Origin: Bremerella alba
GTDB lineage: Bacteria > Planctomycetota > Planctomycetia > Pirellulales > Pirellulaceae
Direction of reading: 5' to 3'
DNA: 64,000 nt
Assembly (NCBI RefSeq): GCF_013618625.1
Contig: NZ_JABRWO010000009.1
Location: 1-64,000 of the forward strand
Positions 9,327 through 17,606 of the stretch are shown here, piece by piece. The position numbers and the translations under genes were made by a program. The notes beneath the pieces are model-generated. The model was given only the letters and a program-made list of their open reading frames with translations, was not told the origin of the DNA and made no database searches. The number at the start of each line of letters is the position of its first letter. The first letter of the stretch is position 1.

Positions 9327-9872
9327 CTACTGGACACCTGCCAAGTGCTCTCCGACGAACCAAGCTTGTGATTCATTGGTTCGCAGTATGCTGCTGACGA
9401 TCAAGTCGTTTGTGCCGTCATCGCCGTTGGTCGCTGCGAGCCTCGCCATGGTTCGAGCTTCTTCCAGGATGATCTCGTGGGCATGTTGAAGTCGTTCTAT
9501 TTGGGCCTTTGGTGTTTCTCGGTCACGTGGAGGTCTGGGGATAAGTGTCGCCTCACAAACGTCCGCTGCCATCGCGATACTGACGCCCCCCAACATTGCG
9601 ATACGTTCGCCAATCTGATCGACCAGTTCGTTTTGCTCCGCAAAATGCTTGTCATACAGAAGGTGGAGTTGGAAAAACGTTGGTCCTGATACCTGCCAGT
9701 GATGCTTTTTATACAGGTCGCGAATCGTTATGGTGTCGGCAAGCAGTTGGTTCAGATTCAGCACGCTTTCTTTGCGAACATCGTGATCCAGTGCGATTCG
9801 GTGGGAAACAATTTGAGTGAATGCTTGGACCTGCGGCATAACGTCCAAGGTGTGAATGGGTGAAGTCGACAT
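9327..9872 (-). CDS. dps: Dps-family ferritin-like DNA-protection protein
   Basis: A protein of 181 residues when started at ATG 9872, which has a GGAGAG site upstream; the open frame extends further to 10001. It shows the Dps core: YKKHHWQVSGPTFFQLHLLYDKHF near residue 50, with the ferroxidase-site His and the following Asp/Glu ligands, and then ELVDQIGERIAMLGG. Dps forms 12-subunit cages that oxidise Fe(II) with hydrogen peroxide and can bind DNA. It is the last gene in the fdhD-fdhF-DUF1641 direction, 75 bases after the DUF1641 gene. The N-terminus here is long enough to carry a DNA-binding tail, though it is not very lysine-rich. The family call is firm; co-transcription is inferred. Confidence 0.9.
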   Translation of the reverse strand: MSTSPIHTLDVMPQVQAFTQIVSHRIALDHDVRKESVLNLNQLLADTITIRDLYKKHHWQVSGPTFFQLHLLYDKHFAEQNELVDQIGERIAMLGGVSIAMAADVCEATLIPRPPRDRETPKAQIERLQHAHEIILEEARTMARLAATNGDDGTNDLIVSSILRTNESQAWFVGEHLAGVQ

Positions 9873-9946
9873 GGGATACTCTCCGGTTAGAAAGAGGTAA
9901 ATGTAAGACCGCTTGGCGGACATAAATGCTATTGCTCGCGGATCGG

Positions 9947-10471
9947 TCAGTGATCTACAGCTTGGAGATACGCGGCTATAGCTGCCATTGGTCTGCGCCA
10001 ACGAGACCTAACAAAAAGAATCGAGAGCGAATGCCAGAATCCGAGTCGTTCGTTTTCGTGCGTGATTTGTCCAAGAGCCAGTGGAATAGCTTGTGTCACG
10101 TTCTTTAGTTGTTGGGGATCAAGGTCACCCAACAGATCGGCAATGATAAGCAGATTGCGAATTCCTCGAATGGTGTGAGGCGAATTCGCGGCGTCGACGG
10201 CCGTCTCCAAGACCTCGTCACGCGAGTCGAGCAGGCCCCGCAATATGTCTAGAATGCCTTGGTCTTGCAGACCTTGTAGCACCTGGCAGGCGGATAAGAT
10301 CGCCTCGCCGTGGTCCATTGGGGCCGTTTGTAGACGAGCTTGTATGATATCGTGATGATCGTAGGGTAACGGCTGAAAGGGAATACGATGTGCCATGGCT
10401 AATTGTCCTAGGAGATCTTGGATTGGATCTGGTAAAGCGTTACTGGATTGCTGGCGTTCGATTGGCTCCAT
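9947..10471 (-). CDS. DUF1641 protein linked to formate dehydrogenase (YrhD-like)
   Basis: A 174-residue DUF1641-type protein. The helical core DILRGLLDSRDEV and the IADLLGDLDPQQLKNVTQAI segment are typical, and the family (such as Bacillus YrhD) is routinely encoded beside cytoplasmic molybdenum formate dehydrogenases. Its biochemical role is not established; it may be a small subunit or maturation helper. It starts inside the end of fdhF, 64 bases before the fdhF stop, which implies translational coupling. An alternative ATG at 10396, with an AGGA site, lies just after the fdhF stop and would remove 25 residues. The C-terminal 20 residues are basic and poorly conserved-looking. Confidence 0.75.
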   Translation of the reverse strand: MEPIERQQSSNALPDPIQDLLGQLAMAHRIPFQPLPYDHHDIIQARLQTAPMDHGEAILSACQVLQGLQDQGILDILRGLLDSRDEVLETAVDAANSPHTIRGIRNLLIIADLLGDLDPQQLKNVTQAIPLALGQITHENERLGFWHSLSILFVRSRWRRPMAAIAAYLQAVDH

Positions 10472-13359
10472 TTGCGATGTACCTCGACACCATCTTGAGG
10501 TGTCGGGCGGCCAAAGCGGAAGTTATGGTTGGGAAGAGGTGAGTCCTCCTCGTGCAGGACACGCATGCGAACGGATGATTCTTTGTAGGCAGGCGTATGC
10601 GTTACCGGATCGGTATTCGCGCCAATGAGCATGTTGACCGGTGAGTCGCTTGAGTTCATAGGCATGAATAGTTGATTCCCTTGAACCCGGTCTGTAACCA
10701 AGGCCCGAACGGAGACCTGGCCATACCGTGATGTCAACTCCACCCGTGTCCCGTTTGTTATTCCGCGTTTCGAGGCAAGCTCTGGCGATACCTCCACAAA
10801 CACGTCAGGTGTCTTCTCTCGAATACCAGGCACGAGATACGTGAGATTGCCCTCGTGAAAGTGCTCTAGGAGATTGCCATTGTTCAGATGGAGGTCGTAT
10901 TCATCGTTAGGCTGGTCAACCGGTTCATTCCAGGAAACTGGATGCAATCGTGCCTTAGAGTCGGTGAACGCAAAGCCATTTTCATACAAGATCGACTGGT
11001 CAGATCCGTCCTCGGCAACAGGCCACTGCTGAGACTGATAGCCCTCGAGACGCTCAAATGAAACGCCCGACAGAAGTGGCGTAAGACTCGCGGCTTCAGC
11101 CATAATTTCCGAAGGGTGCTGGTATGTCCACATCGCCCCGAGTTCGTTAGCAATACCTTGTACAATCCGCCAATCCGGGCGGCTTTCTCCCAGCGGCTCA
11201 AACACTTGATAAAAACGCTGTATTCTTCGTTCCGTATTGGTAAAGGTCCCGTCCTTTTCAAGGCTGGGGGAGGCCGGCAGAACAATATTTGCAAATTGGC
11301 ATGTATGACTGAAGAACACATCTTGCACGATCATGAAGTCTAGTTGGCTGAAAGCTTTTTGAACAAGGTTGGCATCCGCGTCGACCAAGCTCATTTCTTC
11401 GCCGCAAAGATACATTGCTCTCAAACGGCCGTCCAAGATTGCATGGATCATTTCATGATTGTCCAAGCCCTTGGTGGTCGGCAGTGTCGTACCCCACGCA
11501 GATTCAAATCGCTCGCGAACTTCTATGTCCTCGACGGGCTGATATCCCGGAAGCATGTTGGGCATCGATCCCATATCGCTGGCACCTTGGACGTTGTTGT
11601 GACCTCGAAGCGGATAGGCCCCCGTGCCAGCTCTCATATAGTTGCCGGTAACCAATAGTAAGTTGGAAATCGCCGTTGATGTATCTGATCCCATCGAGTG
11701 TTGAGTCACGCCCATAGCCCAGCAAATGGCAACGCGAGGTGACTGCGCGACCATCTGAGCGATCTTGGTAAGTGTCTGGATTGGTATACCCGTCTTCTCC
11801 TCGGCAAATTCCAAAGAGAATGGCTCCAAGCTTTCTCGAAATTCGTCGAGGTTATTTACCCATTGCTCTAGGAAAGAGTCCGCAGCCAAGTCGTGGTCGA
11901 GAATGTAACGTGTGATAGCCGAAAGCCAAATTAGGTCGGTGCCTGGACGCGGGCGAATGAAAAGGTCGGCTCTTCGTGCCATCTCATGCGAACGCAGATC
12001 GGCGACAATGAGCTTCTGGCCATGTAGCTTGTGGGCTCGCTTGATTCGAGTGGCAATCACTGGGTGGCTCTCAGTCGTGTTGCTTCCGATGATGATGACC
12101 AAGTCGGCTTGGGCGATATCTGTCACCGAGCCTGAGTCTCCACCATAGCCAACGGTCCTAAAGAGACCTGCCGTTGCTGGTGCTTGGCAATACCGTGAGC
12201 AGTTATCGACGTTGTTCGTACCGATTATCGCCCGAGCAAGCTTCTGCATAAGGAAGCTTTCTTCATTCGAGCATTTGGACGATGAGATAACGCCTATGGC
12301 GTCAGCGCCATGCGTCTTCCGGATACGTCGAAGATTGTCCGCGATGTATGTGAACGCTTCGTCCCAAGTGGCTTCGCGGAAACTTTCTCCTTCACGAATC
12401 AAAGGATGGGTCAGGCGGTCCTTGCTATTGACAAAATCCCAGCCGAATTTTCCTTTGATGCAGGTTGATATTCCATTGACGGGGCCATGTTCGGGTTCGA
12501 TCTTTAGGATATGTCGATCTTTCGTCCAGACCTCGAAACTGCAGCCCACGCCGCAGTACGTGCATACCGTCTTCGTTCGACGAATGCGTGATTGTCGCAT
12601 CGCGGATTCGGCTTCTGAGATGCGAAGAATTGAACGGAACCCGGTTTCCGGCTCGATCTCTTTGACAATGTCGATCATGCCATCAAGCGTCTTTTTCGAG
12701 ACGCCCGTTAGGAAGCCAGCGTGCCCAAGCATCGACTTCTCCATCAGGGCGTTACAAGGGCACACCGTAACGCAGTGGCCACATGAGACACAGCTCGACT
12801 GGCCGATGGGAACGCCACCATCCCAGAGAACGCGAGGATTGGGATCCTCCCAGTTGATCGATAGTGTTTCATTGACTTCGATGTTCTGACACGCTTCTAC
12901 GCAGCGGCCGCAAAGCAGGCACTGGTCGGGATCGTAGCGATAGAAGGGATTACTCTCATCCACCTCATACGGCTTAGGCTCAAACGGCCTCGTCTGACCT
13001 TCGATTTGGAGCAACTTGGTCGTGTTGTGCATAACACAATTGCCGTTGTTATTGTCACAAACAGTGCAGTAGAGCTGATGCGAGGTGAGCAACTGATCGA
13101 ATGCGTCTCGCCGGGCTGTCGCGGCTCGGTCGCTGTTGGTCGACAGATCCATGTCAGCCTGAACGACCGTCGAGCACGCGCGAATAAGTTCCCCTTGGCA
13201 CTCGACGACGCACGTATCGCAGGTTTGCACTGGGCCTAACTGAGGGTGATAGCAGACGGCGGCCAGTTCGACGTTGCTTCGCTGAATAACATCGATCAAC
13301 CGCTCTCCTACGATGCATTCGACGGGCTTACCATTAAGGAGAATCTGAATGGAATTCAT
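10408..13359 (-). CDS. fdhF: Molybdenum formate dehydrogenase, large subunit
   Basis: A 983-residue enzyme that oxidises formate to CO2 in the cytoplasm. Domains in order: an N-terminal [2Fe-2S] ferredoxin/NuoG-like domain (CYHPQLGPVQTCDTC), [4Fe-4S] ferredoxin clusters (CLLCGRCVEACQ and CVSCGHCVTVCPC), a further cluster (CTYCGVGC), the molybdopterin oxidoreductase core, and a C-terminal MGD-binding domain. The molybdenum ligand is cysteine, seen in CSRYCQAPAT; it is not selenocysteine, so no SECIS is needed. The architecture matches the YrhE/FdhF class of soluble enzymes. No NAD-linking FdhB/NuoEF-type subunit is encoded nearby, so the electron acceptor is unclear. FdhD is encoded 62 bases upstream and the DUF1641 gene overlaps the 3' end. 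Confidence 0.93.
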   Translation of the reverse strand: MNSIQILLNGKPVECIVGERLIDVIQRSNVELAAVCYHPQLGPVQTCDTCVVECQGELIRACSTVVQADMDLSTNSDRAATARRDAFDQLLTSHQLYCTVCDNNNGNCVMHNTTKLLQIEGQTRPFEPKPYEVDESNPFYRYDPDQCLLCGRCVEACQNIEVNETLSINWEDPNPRVLWDGGVPIGQSSCVSCGHCVTVCPCNALMEKSMLGHAGFLTGVSKKTLDGMIDIVKEIEPETGFRSILRISEAESAMRQSRIRRTKTVCTYCGVGCSFEVWTKDRHILKIEPEHGPVNGISTCIKGKFGWDFVNSKDRLTHPLIREGESFREATWDEAFTYIADNLRRIRKTHGADAIGVISSSKCSNEESFLMQKLARAIIGTNNVDNCSRYCQAPATAGLFRTVGYGGDSGSVTDIAQADLVIIIGSNTTESHPVIATRIKRAHKLHGQKLIVADLRSHEMARRADLFIRPRPGTDLIWLSAITRYILDHDLAADSFLEQWVNNLDEFRESLEPFSLEFAEEKTGIPIQTLTKIAQMVAQSPRVAICWAMGVTQHSMGSDTSTAISNLLLVTGNYMRAGTGAYPLRGHNNVQGASDMGSMPNMLPGYQPVEDIEVRERFESAWGTTLPTTKGLDNHEMIHAILDGRLRAMYLCGEEMSLVDADANLVQKAFSQLDFMIVQDVFFSHTCQFANIVLPASPSLEKDGTFTNTERRIQRFYQVFEPLGESRPDWRIVQGIANELGAMWTYQHPSEIMAEAASLTPLLSGVSFERLEGYQSQQWPVAEDGSDQSILYENGFAFTDSKARLHPVSWNEPVDQPNDEYDLHLNNGNLLEHFHEGNLTYLVPGIREKTPDVFVEVSPELASKRGITNGTRVELTSRYGQVSVRALVTDRVQGNQLFMPMNSSDSPVNMLIGANTDPVTHTPAYKESSVRMRVLHEEDSPLPNHNFRFGRPTPQDGVEVHRKWSQSNASNPVTLYQIQSKIS

Positions 13360-13421
13360 GAACTGACCTTACCTATGAAACCGGGACAATCGTGACGCTC
13401 GTTAGCGTTCATGGAAGCTTG

Positions 13422-14270
13422 TCATTCCGATTCTTCCGTCCCTTCAATCAAACGACCGAAATCGGAGTAAATGTTGAAGCGGCTGTCGCGGACGAATCCC
13501 AGCAAGGTGATTCCCATATCCCGAGCGAGTGATACCGCCAAGCTGGTTGGTGCACCGACGGAGGCGACAACTGGAATGCCTGCCATCGACGCTTTTTGGA
13601 TTAGCTCGAAACATGCGCGTCCACTCAAAAGCAGCAACTTATCGTTCAGCGGAAGACGGTTCTCAAGTAACTGGCGACCGATCAGTTTGTCCAATGCGTT
13701 ATGCCGGCCGACGTCCTCGAAGTTCGCGACAAGACGGCCCTCAGGATCGAACAACGCTGCCGCATGCAAGCCTCCAGTGCGGTGAAAGGTGGTTTGCTGG
13801 CGGCGTTGCGTGTTTGAGAGGTGGTGGATTAACTCGGATCGAAGTCTGGGAGTCCCTTCCGTTAATCGGTGGACACCGGTTTGAAACACGGCCGCTATCG
13901 AACGCTTGCCACAGACGCCACAACTGGATGAAACGTACGAGTGGCGTTGCAGTTTCGGCCAATCGATCTGAGCGTGGGGGGCCAGTGTGGCAACAACGAC
14001 ATTGCGTCGTAGCTGTTCTATGCTGGAAAGATCAGCTCTCGCATAGATGATTCCTTCAGAAAGTAAAAAGCCGGTTGCGAGGTCGCGATCACTCCCAGGC
14101 GTTCTCATAGTAACGGCCAACGGTTTCTCAAACACTTGACCATCGGAGATGAACGCGAGGCGAATTTCAAGCGGTTCCTCAATGCAAACCTCGTCGTCAT
14201 CTTGGGTCCGCTCCTGTTGCGATACAAACGTGACCGGGAGTTCGACGACTGAAGAGTGAGAAGAAGGCAT
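13422..14270 (-). CDS. fdhD: Formate dehydrogenase sulfurtransferase FdhD
   Basis: A 282-residue FdhD protein, the cytoplasmic carrier that takes sulfur from a cysteine desulfurase and places it on the bis-MGD cofactor of formate dehydrogenase. The sulfur-carrying cysteine motif SSSCGVCGKRSI is clear in the middle of the protein, and the GRHNALDKLIG and SGRACFELIQKA stretches match the family. It is the first gene of the fdhD-fdhF-DUF1641 block and lies about 58 bases downstream of a near-perfect sigma54 promoter. Confidence 0.95.
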   Translation of the reverse strand: MPSSHSSVVELPVTFVSQQERTQDDDEVCIEEPLEIRLAFISDGQVFEKPLAVTMRTPGSDRDLATGFLLSEGIIYARADLSSIEQLRRNVVVATLAPHAQIDWPKLQRHSYVSSSCGVCGKRSIAAVFQTGVHRLTEGTPRLRSELIHHLSNTQRRQQTTFHRTGGLHAAALFDPEGRLVANFEDVGRHNALDKLIGRQLLENRLPLNDKLLLLSGRACFELIQKASMAGIPVVASVGAPTSLAVSLARDMGITLLGFVRDSRFNIYSDFGRLIEGTEESE

Positions 14271-14327
14271 TGTCGATTCCTTCTATGGATTGAGAGTTGC
14301 GATTTTGTACGGATGCCATCTCAATAG

Positions 14328-14342
14328 GCAAAACCCGTGCCA
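14328..14342 (-). promoter_or_regulatory. Sigma54 (-24/-12) promoter driving the formate dehydrogenase operon
   Basis: On the minus strand the sequence TGGCACG-N4-TTGC matches the sigma54 consensus exactly, with GG (14341-14340) and GC (14329-14328) separated by ten bases. Transcription would start near 14316, about 45 bases before the fdhD start at 14270. It implies control by an NtrC-type activator; one is encoded at 4022-5464. Confidence 0.75.
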
Positions 14343-14529
14343 GCGTGTGACAAGTGTCCTTAGAAACGTAATAGAGGCATCTACCCGCGACAGAAGCGAA
14401 GCGAGGGAGCATCGCGTGGGCAAGTTTTAGGTCCGCCCGTCAAGATTTGTGCCTTGGTCCAAATCACAGACGGTCGTAGTAAGCCGGGATATGACTCGTT
14501 TTGCGAGCGTGCAAGGAATTCTCGCCGTG

Positions 14530-14543
14530 GGTACAGCGGTTGC
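14530..14543 (+). promoter_or_regulatory. Weak candidate sigma54 promoter for oxalate decarboxylase
   Basis: On the plus strand GGGTACAGCGGTTGCTT keeps GG and GC at the correct ten-base spacing and a perfect TTGCT -12 box, but the -24 box is poor. It lies about 90 bases upstream of the oxalate decarboxylase start. Confidence 0.25.
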
Positions 14544-14632
14544 TTATGTGCCTGTCAGCGCAGTGAGACGTGCTGACGCAAGACATATTTTACCCGGGCT
14601 ATCAAGCGATCCGCCCATTCTAAGGAGCGAAC

Positions 14633-15814
14633 ATGAATCCCCTATTTCGTCGAGACTTCATGAGGGGAACGGCGGCCGTAGCGGCACTGGCTACGTCGTA
14701 CCTGGCAGGCTCACCGCGGGCAGAAGGTGGCGATACGTCTTTCATGAACAACGTACCTGATCCACTTCTCTCGGGAAAGGAGCTTCCACGCTTTACGTTT
14801 GCCTTGGAAAAGTCCGAGGGGAAAGTCATCGATCAGAGCTTTGGCAAAGAAGCGACAGTCGAACAGCTTCCGATTTCTAAGGAAATCGCAGGGGTTTCGA
14901 TGAAACTCCAGCCGGGGGCCATGCGGGAGTTGCACTGGCATGCGACAGCCGCCGAATGGGCATTCGTCCTGTCAGGACAAGTTCGCACAACGGTAGTTCA
15001 GCCCAACGGTAACTCCGAGACCAACGACTTCGAACCTGGCGACGTGTGGTTTTTCCCCCGAGGTCACGGCCACATGCTGGAATGTCTGGGCGAGGAACCA
15101 GCCCATTTTATTCTGATCTTCGACAATGGTTACTTTTCGGAGTTCGGGACCTTCAGCGTTACCGATTGGCTCGGACATGTTCCAGCAGAGTTGTTGGCCA
15201 AGAATTTCGGCGTGCCGGCATCCTCATTTGATGACTTTCCGAAAAAAGAGGTCTACTTTGCATTTGGTAAGCCGCCCCCCAATCGACCCTCGCCTCCGTT
15301 GCAAGGAAACCATCGGCCGCAGCAGACACATAAGTTCCGACTTCTGAACGGGAAGCCCCATGGGACATTTCCCGGTGGGCGAGAGTGGCGGGTTGATTCG
15401 AGCAATTTCCCGATCTCAACCACGGTAACCGGGGTAATCCTGGACCTGGATCCCGGAGCAATTCGCGAACTCCACTGGCATCCCAACGCCGATGAGTGGC
15501 AATACGTTATCCAGGGGGACATCCGGGTCACGATGTTTGGCTCGCACGGGCGATACCGGGAGGAGTCGCTGCAAGCAGGAGACGTCGCGTACATACCACA
15601 AGGATATGGTCACTCCATCGAAAATGTCGGTAGCGATGGTTGCCGCATACTGATTGGCTTTAACACCGGAACCTACGAGGCGATCGACCTTTCTCAGTGG
15701 ATTGCCGCTAACCCTGTCGACGTACTAGCGACAAATTTCTCGAAGTCACCAGCGCTATTCGAATCGTTCCCTAAACGCGATGTATTCATTGCAGATCGAA
15801 ATGACAAGTCGTAG
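14633..15814 (+). CDS. oxdC: Exported bicupin oxalate decarboxylase
   Basis: A 393-residue two-cupin protein converting oxalate to formate and CO2 with manganese. The first cupin has ligands His101, His103, Glu108 and His147, and the second has His281, His283, Glu288 and His327. The lid glutamate equivalent to OxdC Glu162 is present as Glu170 in FSEFGTF, which favours decarboxylase over oxidase activity. The N-terminus carries a twin-arginine signal (RRDFMR then a hydrophobic stretch to about residue 25), so a folded, metal-loaded enzyme is exported. The start has an AAGGAG site. Formate produced here would feed the divergent formate dehydrogenase operon; catalase and cytochrome genes follow directly. 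Confidence 0.93.
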   Translation: MNPLFRRDFMRGTAAVAALATSYLAGSPRAEGGDTSFMNNVPDPLLSGKELPRFTFALEKSEGKVIDQSFGKEATVEQLPISKEIAGVSMKLQPGAMRELHWHATAAEWAFVLSGQVRTTVVQPNGNSETNDFEPGDVWFFPRGHGHMLECLGEEPAHFILIFDNGYFSEFGTFSVTDWLGHVPAELLAKNFGVPASSFDDFPKKEVYFAFGKPPPNRPSPPLQGNHRPQQTHKFRLLNGKPHGTFPGGREWRVDSSNFPISTTVTGVILDLDPGAIRELHWHPNADEWQYVIQGDIRVTMFGSHGRYREESLQAGDVAYIPQGYGHSIENVGSDGCRILIGFNTGTYEAIDLSQWIAANPVDVLATNFSKSPALFESFPKRDVFIADRNDKS

Positions 15815-15871
15815 TGCCTGGTGAGTCAAGGTACGAATCTCTTCAAGAACCAAGTTGGAGTGAAAAATCAC

Positions 15872-16990
15872 ATGGAAACAATCAATGAGCAACTGACAGA
15901 AACCGGCCATCCGCACGGTAGCAACGAGGGGCGTCTCATGCGAATGTGCGCGGTCATCTTAGCGGTCGTTGTTGGTGGTACCACCTTCGCTTATGCGGGA
16001 GGATGGTTGACCCCTTCGGCACTGACTCCGAGCCGATTTGTGGACACTTTAGAGCAAGTTTCTGGAAACCATCCTGGCTACCGGCGCAACCATGCCAGAG
16101 GGGTGGGAGTCTCTGGATACTTCGAGAGCAATGGCAACGGCGAGAAGCTATCTCGTGCATCGATCTTCAAGCCAGGACGCGTCGAGCTCTTAGGGCGATT
16201 CTCACTTTCCGGCGGCAATCCACAGGCAGCTGATTCGGTTGGCGAAGTCCGCGGCCTGGGTCTGCAGTTTACTTCAACCAACGGCGAAACGTGGCGTACT
16301 GCGATGATCAGTCTTCCCGTGTTCCCGGTTGATACGCCAGAGGCTTTTCACGAACTACTAATCGCTTCACGGCCGGACCCTCAGACCGGTAAGCCAGTTC
16401 CAAGTGCCATGAAGGAGTTCTCGGCAAAGCATCCAGAATCCGCGGCGGCCAACCCGATCATTGGCAAGACACCAATAAGCGATGGCTTTGCGAATACGAC
16501 CTTTCATGGACTCAATACTTTTTACTTCACCAATCGAGAAGGACACGCCGTGCCTGTTCGGTGGATAGTGACCCCTGAGCAGCCGTTTCGCGCCGCAGAT
16601 ACAAGTGAAACGCACGTTGACTTGAGTTTCCTGTTCCACGATCTGGCCGGAGCGGTCCATCAATCTCCCTTGCGTTGGCATCTCATCGTGATCCTTGGGC
16701 ATCCGGACGATCCAGTCGATGACGCATCGATTGCCTGGGACTCAACGCGGGAAAGGGTTGACTTGGGAGTCATCGTGATCAATGCCGTCGAGCAGGAACA
16801 AGACAGTTCGGCAGACAAGATCAACTTCGACCCCCTTGTGTTGCCAGATGGCATCTCACCTTCAAATGATCCGCTATTAAGCGCGCGTTCTGCAATCTAT
16901 TCCCAATCGTTCACGCGGCGAGCAGGAGAAACGCGATCCCTGCCTTCGCAGTCGGAATTGCCACTCAATAAGGAGTCTGGCGATGAATAA
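15872..16990 (+). CDS. SrpA-type catalase-family peroxidase
   Basis: A 372-residue haem protein of the catalase-related (SrpA) family, shorter than true catalases. After a membrane/signal segment (about 25-45) the catalytic His is seen in NHARGVGVSGYF (His74), and the C-terminal SARSAIYSQSF stretch supplies the proximal tyrosine. The family removes peroxides, probably in the periplasm. I prefer ATG 15872; an in-frame GTG at 15821 immediately follows oxdC and would add 17 residues. The gene overlaps the start of the cytochrome b561 gene by eight bases, so the two are probably translated together; a b561 partner is typical for SrpA-type proteins. Confidence 0.9.
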   Translation: METINEQLTETGHPHGSNEGRLMRMCAVILAVVVGGTTFAYAGGWLTPSALTPSRFVDTLEQVSGNHPGYRRNHARGVGVSGYFESNGNGEKLSRASIFKPGRVELLGRFSLSGGNPQAADSVGEVRGLGLQFTSTNGETWRTAMISLPVFPVDTPEAFHELLIASRPDPQTGKPVPSAMKEFSAKHPESAAANPIIGKTPISDGFANTTFHGLNTFYFTNREGHAVPVRWIVTPEQPFRAADTSETHVDLSFLFHDLAGAVHQSPLRWHLIVILGHPDDPVDDASIAWDSTRERVDLGVIVINAVEQEQDSSADKINFDPLVLPDGISPSNDPLLSARSAIYSQSFTRRAGETRSLPSQSELPLNKESGDE

Positions 16991-17606
16991 TACGACAGTT
17001 CGTTTCGCTACCAGTTCACAGTGGCTTCACTGGATCATGGCGGTATTGATCCTGCTAATGCTCTTCGTGGGTGTCATCATGGTCACATCCATGACGAATT
17101 ATTACTGGCTGTTCGGGCTGCATCGCTCCGTCGGGACTCTTGTACTTTTCCTGGCTTTGCTACGGTTAGCCAATCGCTTGTGGTTTCCTCCACCGAAACT
17201 GCCAAGCGAGATGCCGCGTTGGGAACGACGGGTCGCCGCGCTATCAGAATACTCGATGTATGCGTTGATGATCGTAATGCCGTTGGTCGGCTGGGGGATG
17301 CTTTCCGCGGCGAGGTATCCGATTGTCATCTTCGGATCGATTTCATTGCCGTTTATCCTGCCTCATGATTTGAAGTGGTACTCAGTGCTCCATGCGTCAC
17401 ATACGGTGTTGGCGTATGTTTTCTTCGCGATGGTTTTGGCGCACTTCGGCGCGGTAATGCTCCACACGATCGTCTATCGGGATGGATTGCTGTTCCGCAT
17501 GCTGAGTCTCCCGGTCCGCGGTGTAGGACCACTCAAAGCCATCGACTTGAAAGCAGATTCTGCCATCCTTGAAAATGATCCTTCGCAGAAGGTTAACCAT
17601 GTCTAA
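16983..17606 (+). CDS. Cytochrome b561-family membrane protein
   Basis: A 207-residue integral membrane protein with four predicted helices, beginning with the haem-ligand motif SQWLHWIMAVLI, and with further histidines in LFGLHRSVG and VLHASHTVLAY. Bacterial b561 proteins pass electrons from quinol to periplasmic acceptors. It is encoded in overlap with the SrpA-type catalase upstream, a common pairing, so it probably donates electrons to that peroxidase. The 3' end overlaps the start of the HlyD-like gene by eight bases. Confidence 0.9.
   Translation: MNNTTVRFATSSQWLHWIMAVLILLMLFVGVIMVTSMTNYYWLFGLHRSVGTLVLFLALLRLANRLWFPPPKLPSEMPRWERRVAALSEYSMYALMIVMPLVGWGMLSAARYPIVIFGSISLPFILPHDLKWYSVLHASHTVLAYVFFAMVLAHFGAVMLHTIVYRDGLLFRMLSLPVRGVGPLKAIDLKADSAILENDPSQKVNHV

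Noticed and set aside
10408-13359. Selenocysteine in formate dehydrogenase
   Set aside because: The metal-ligand position is an ordinary cysteine codon and no in-frame TGA interrupts the gene.
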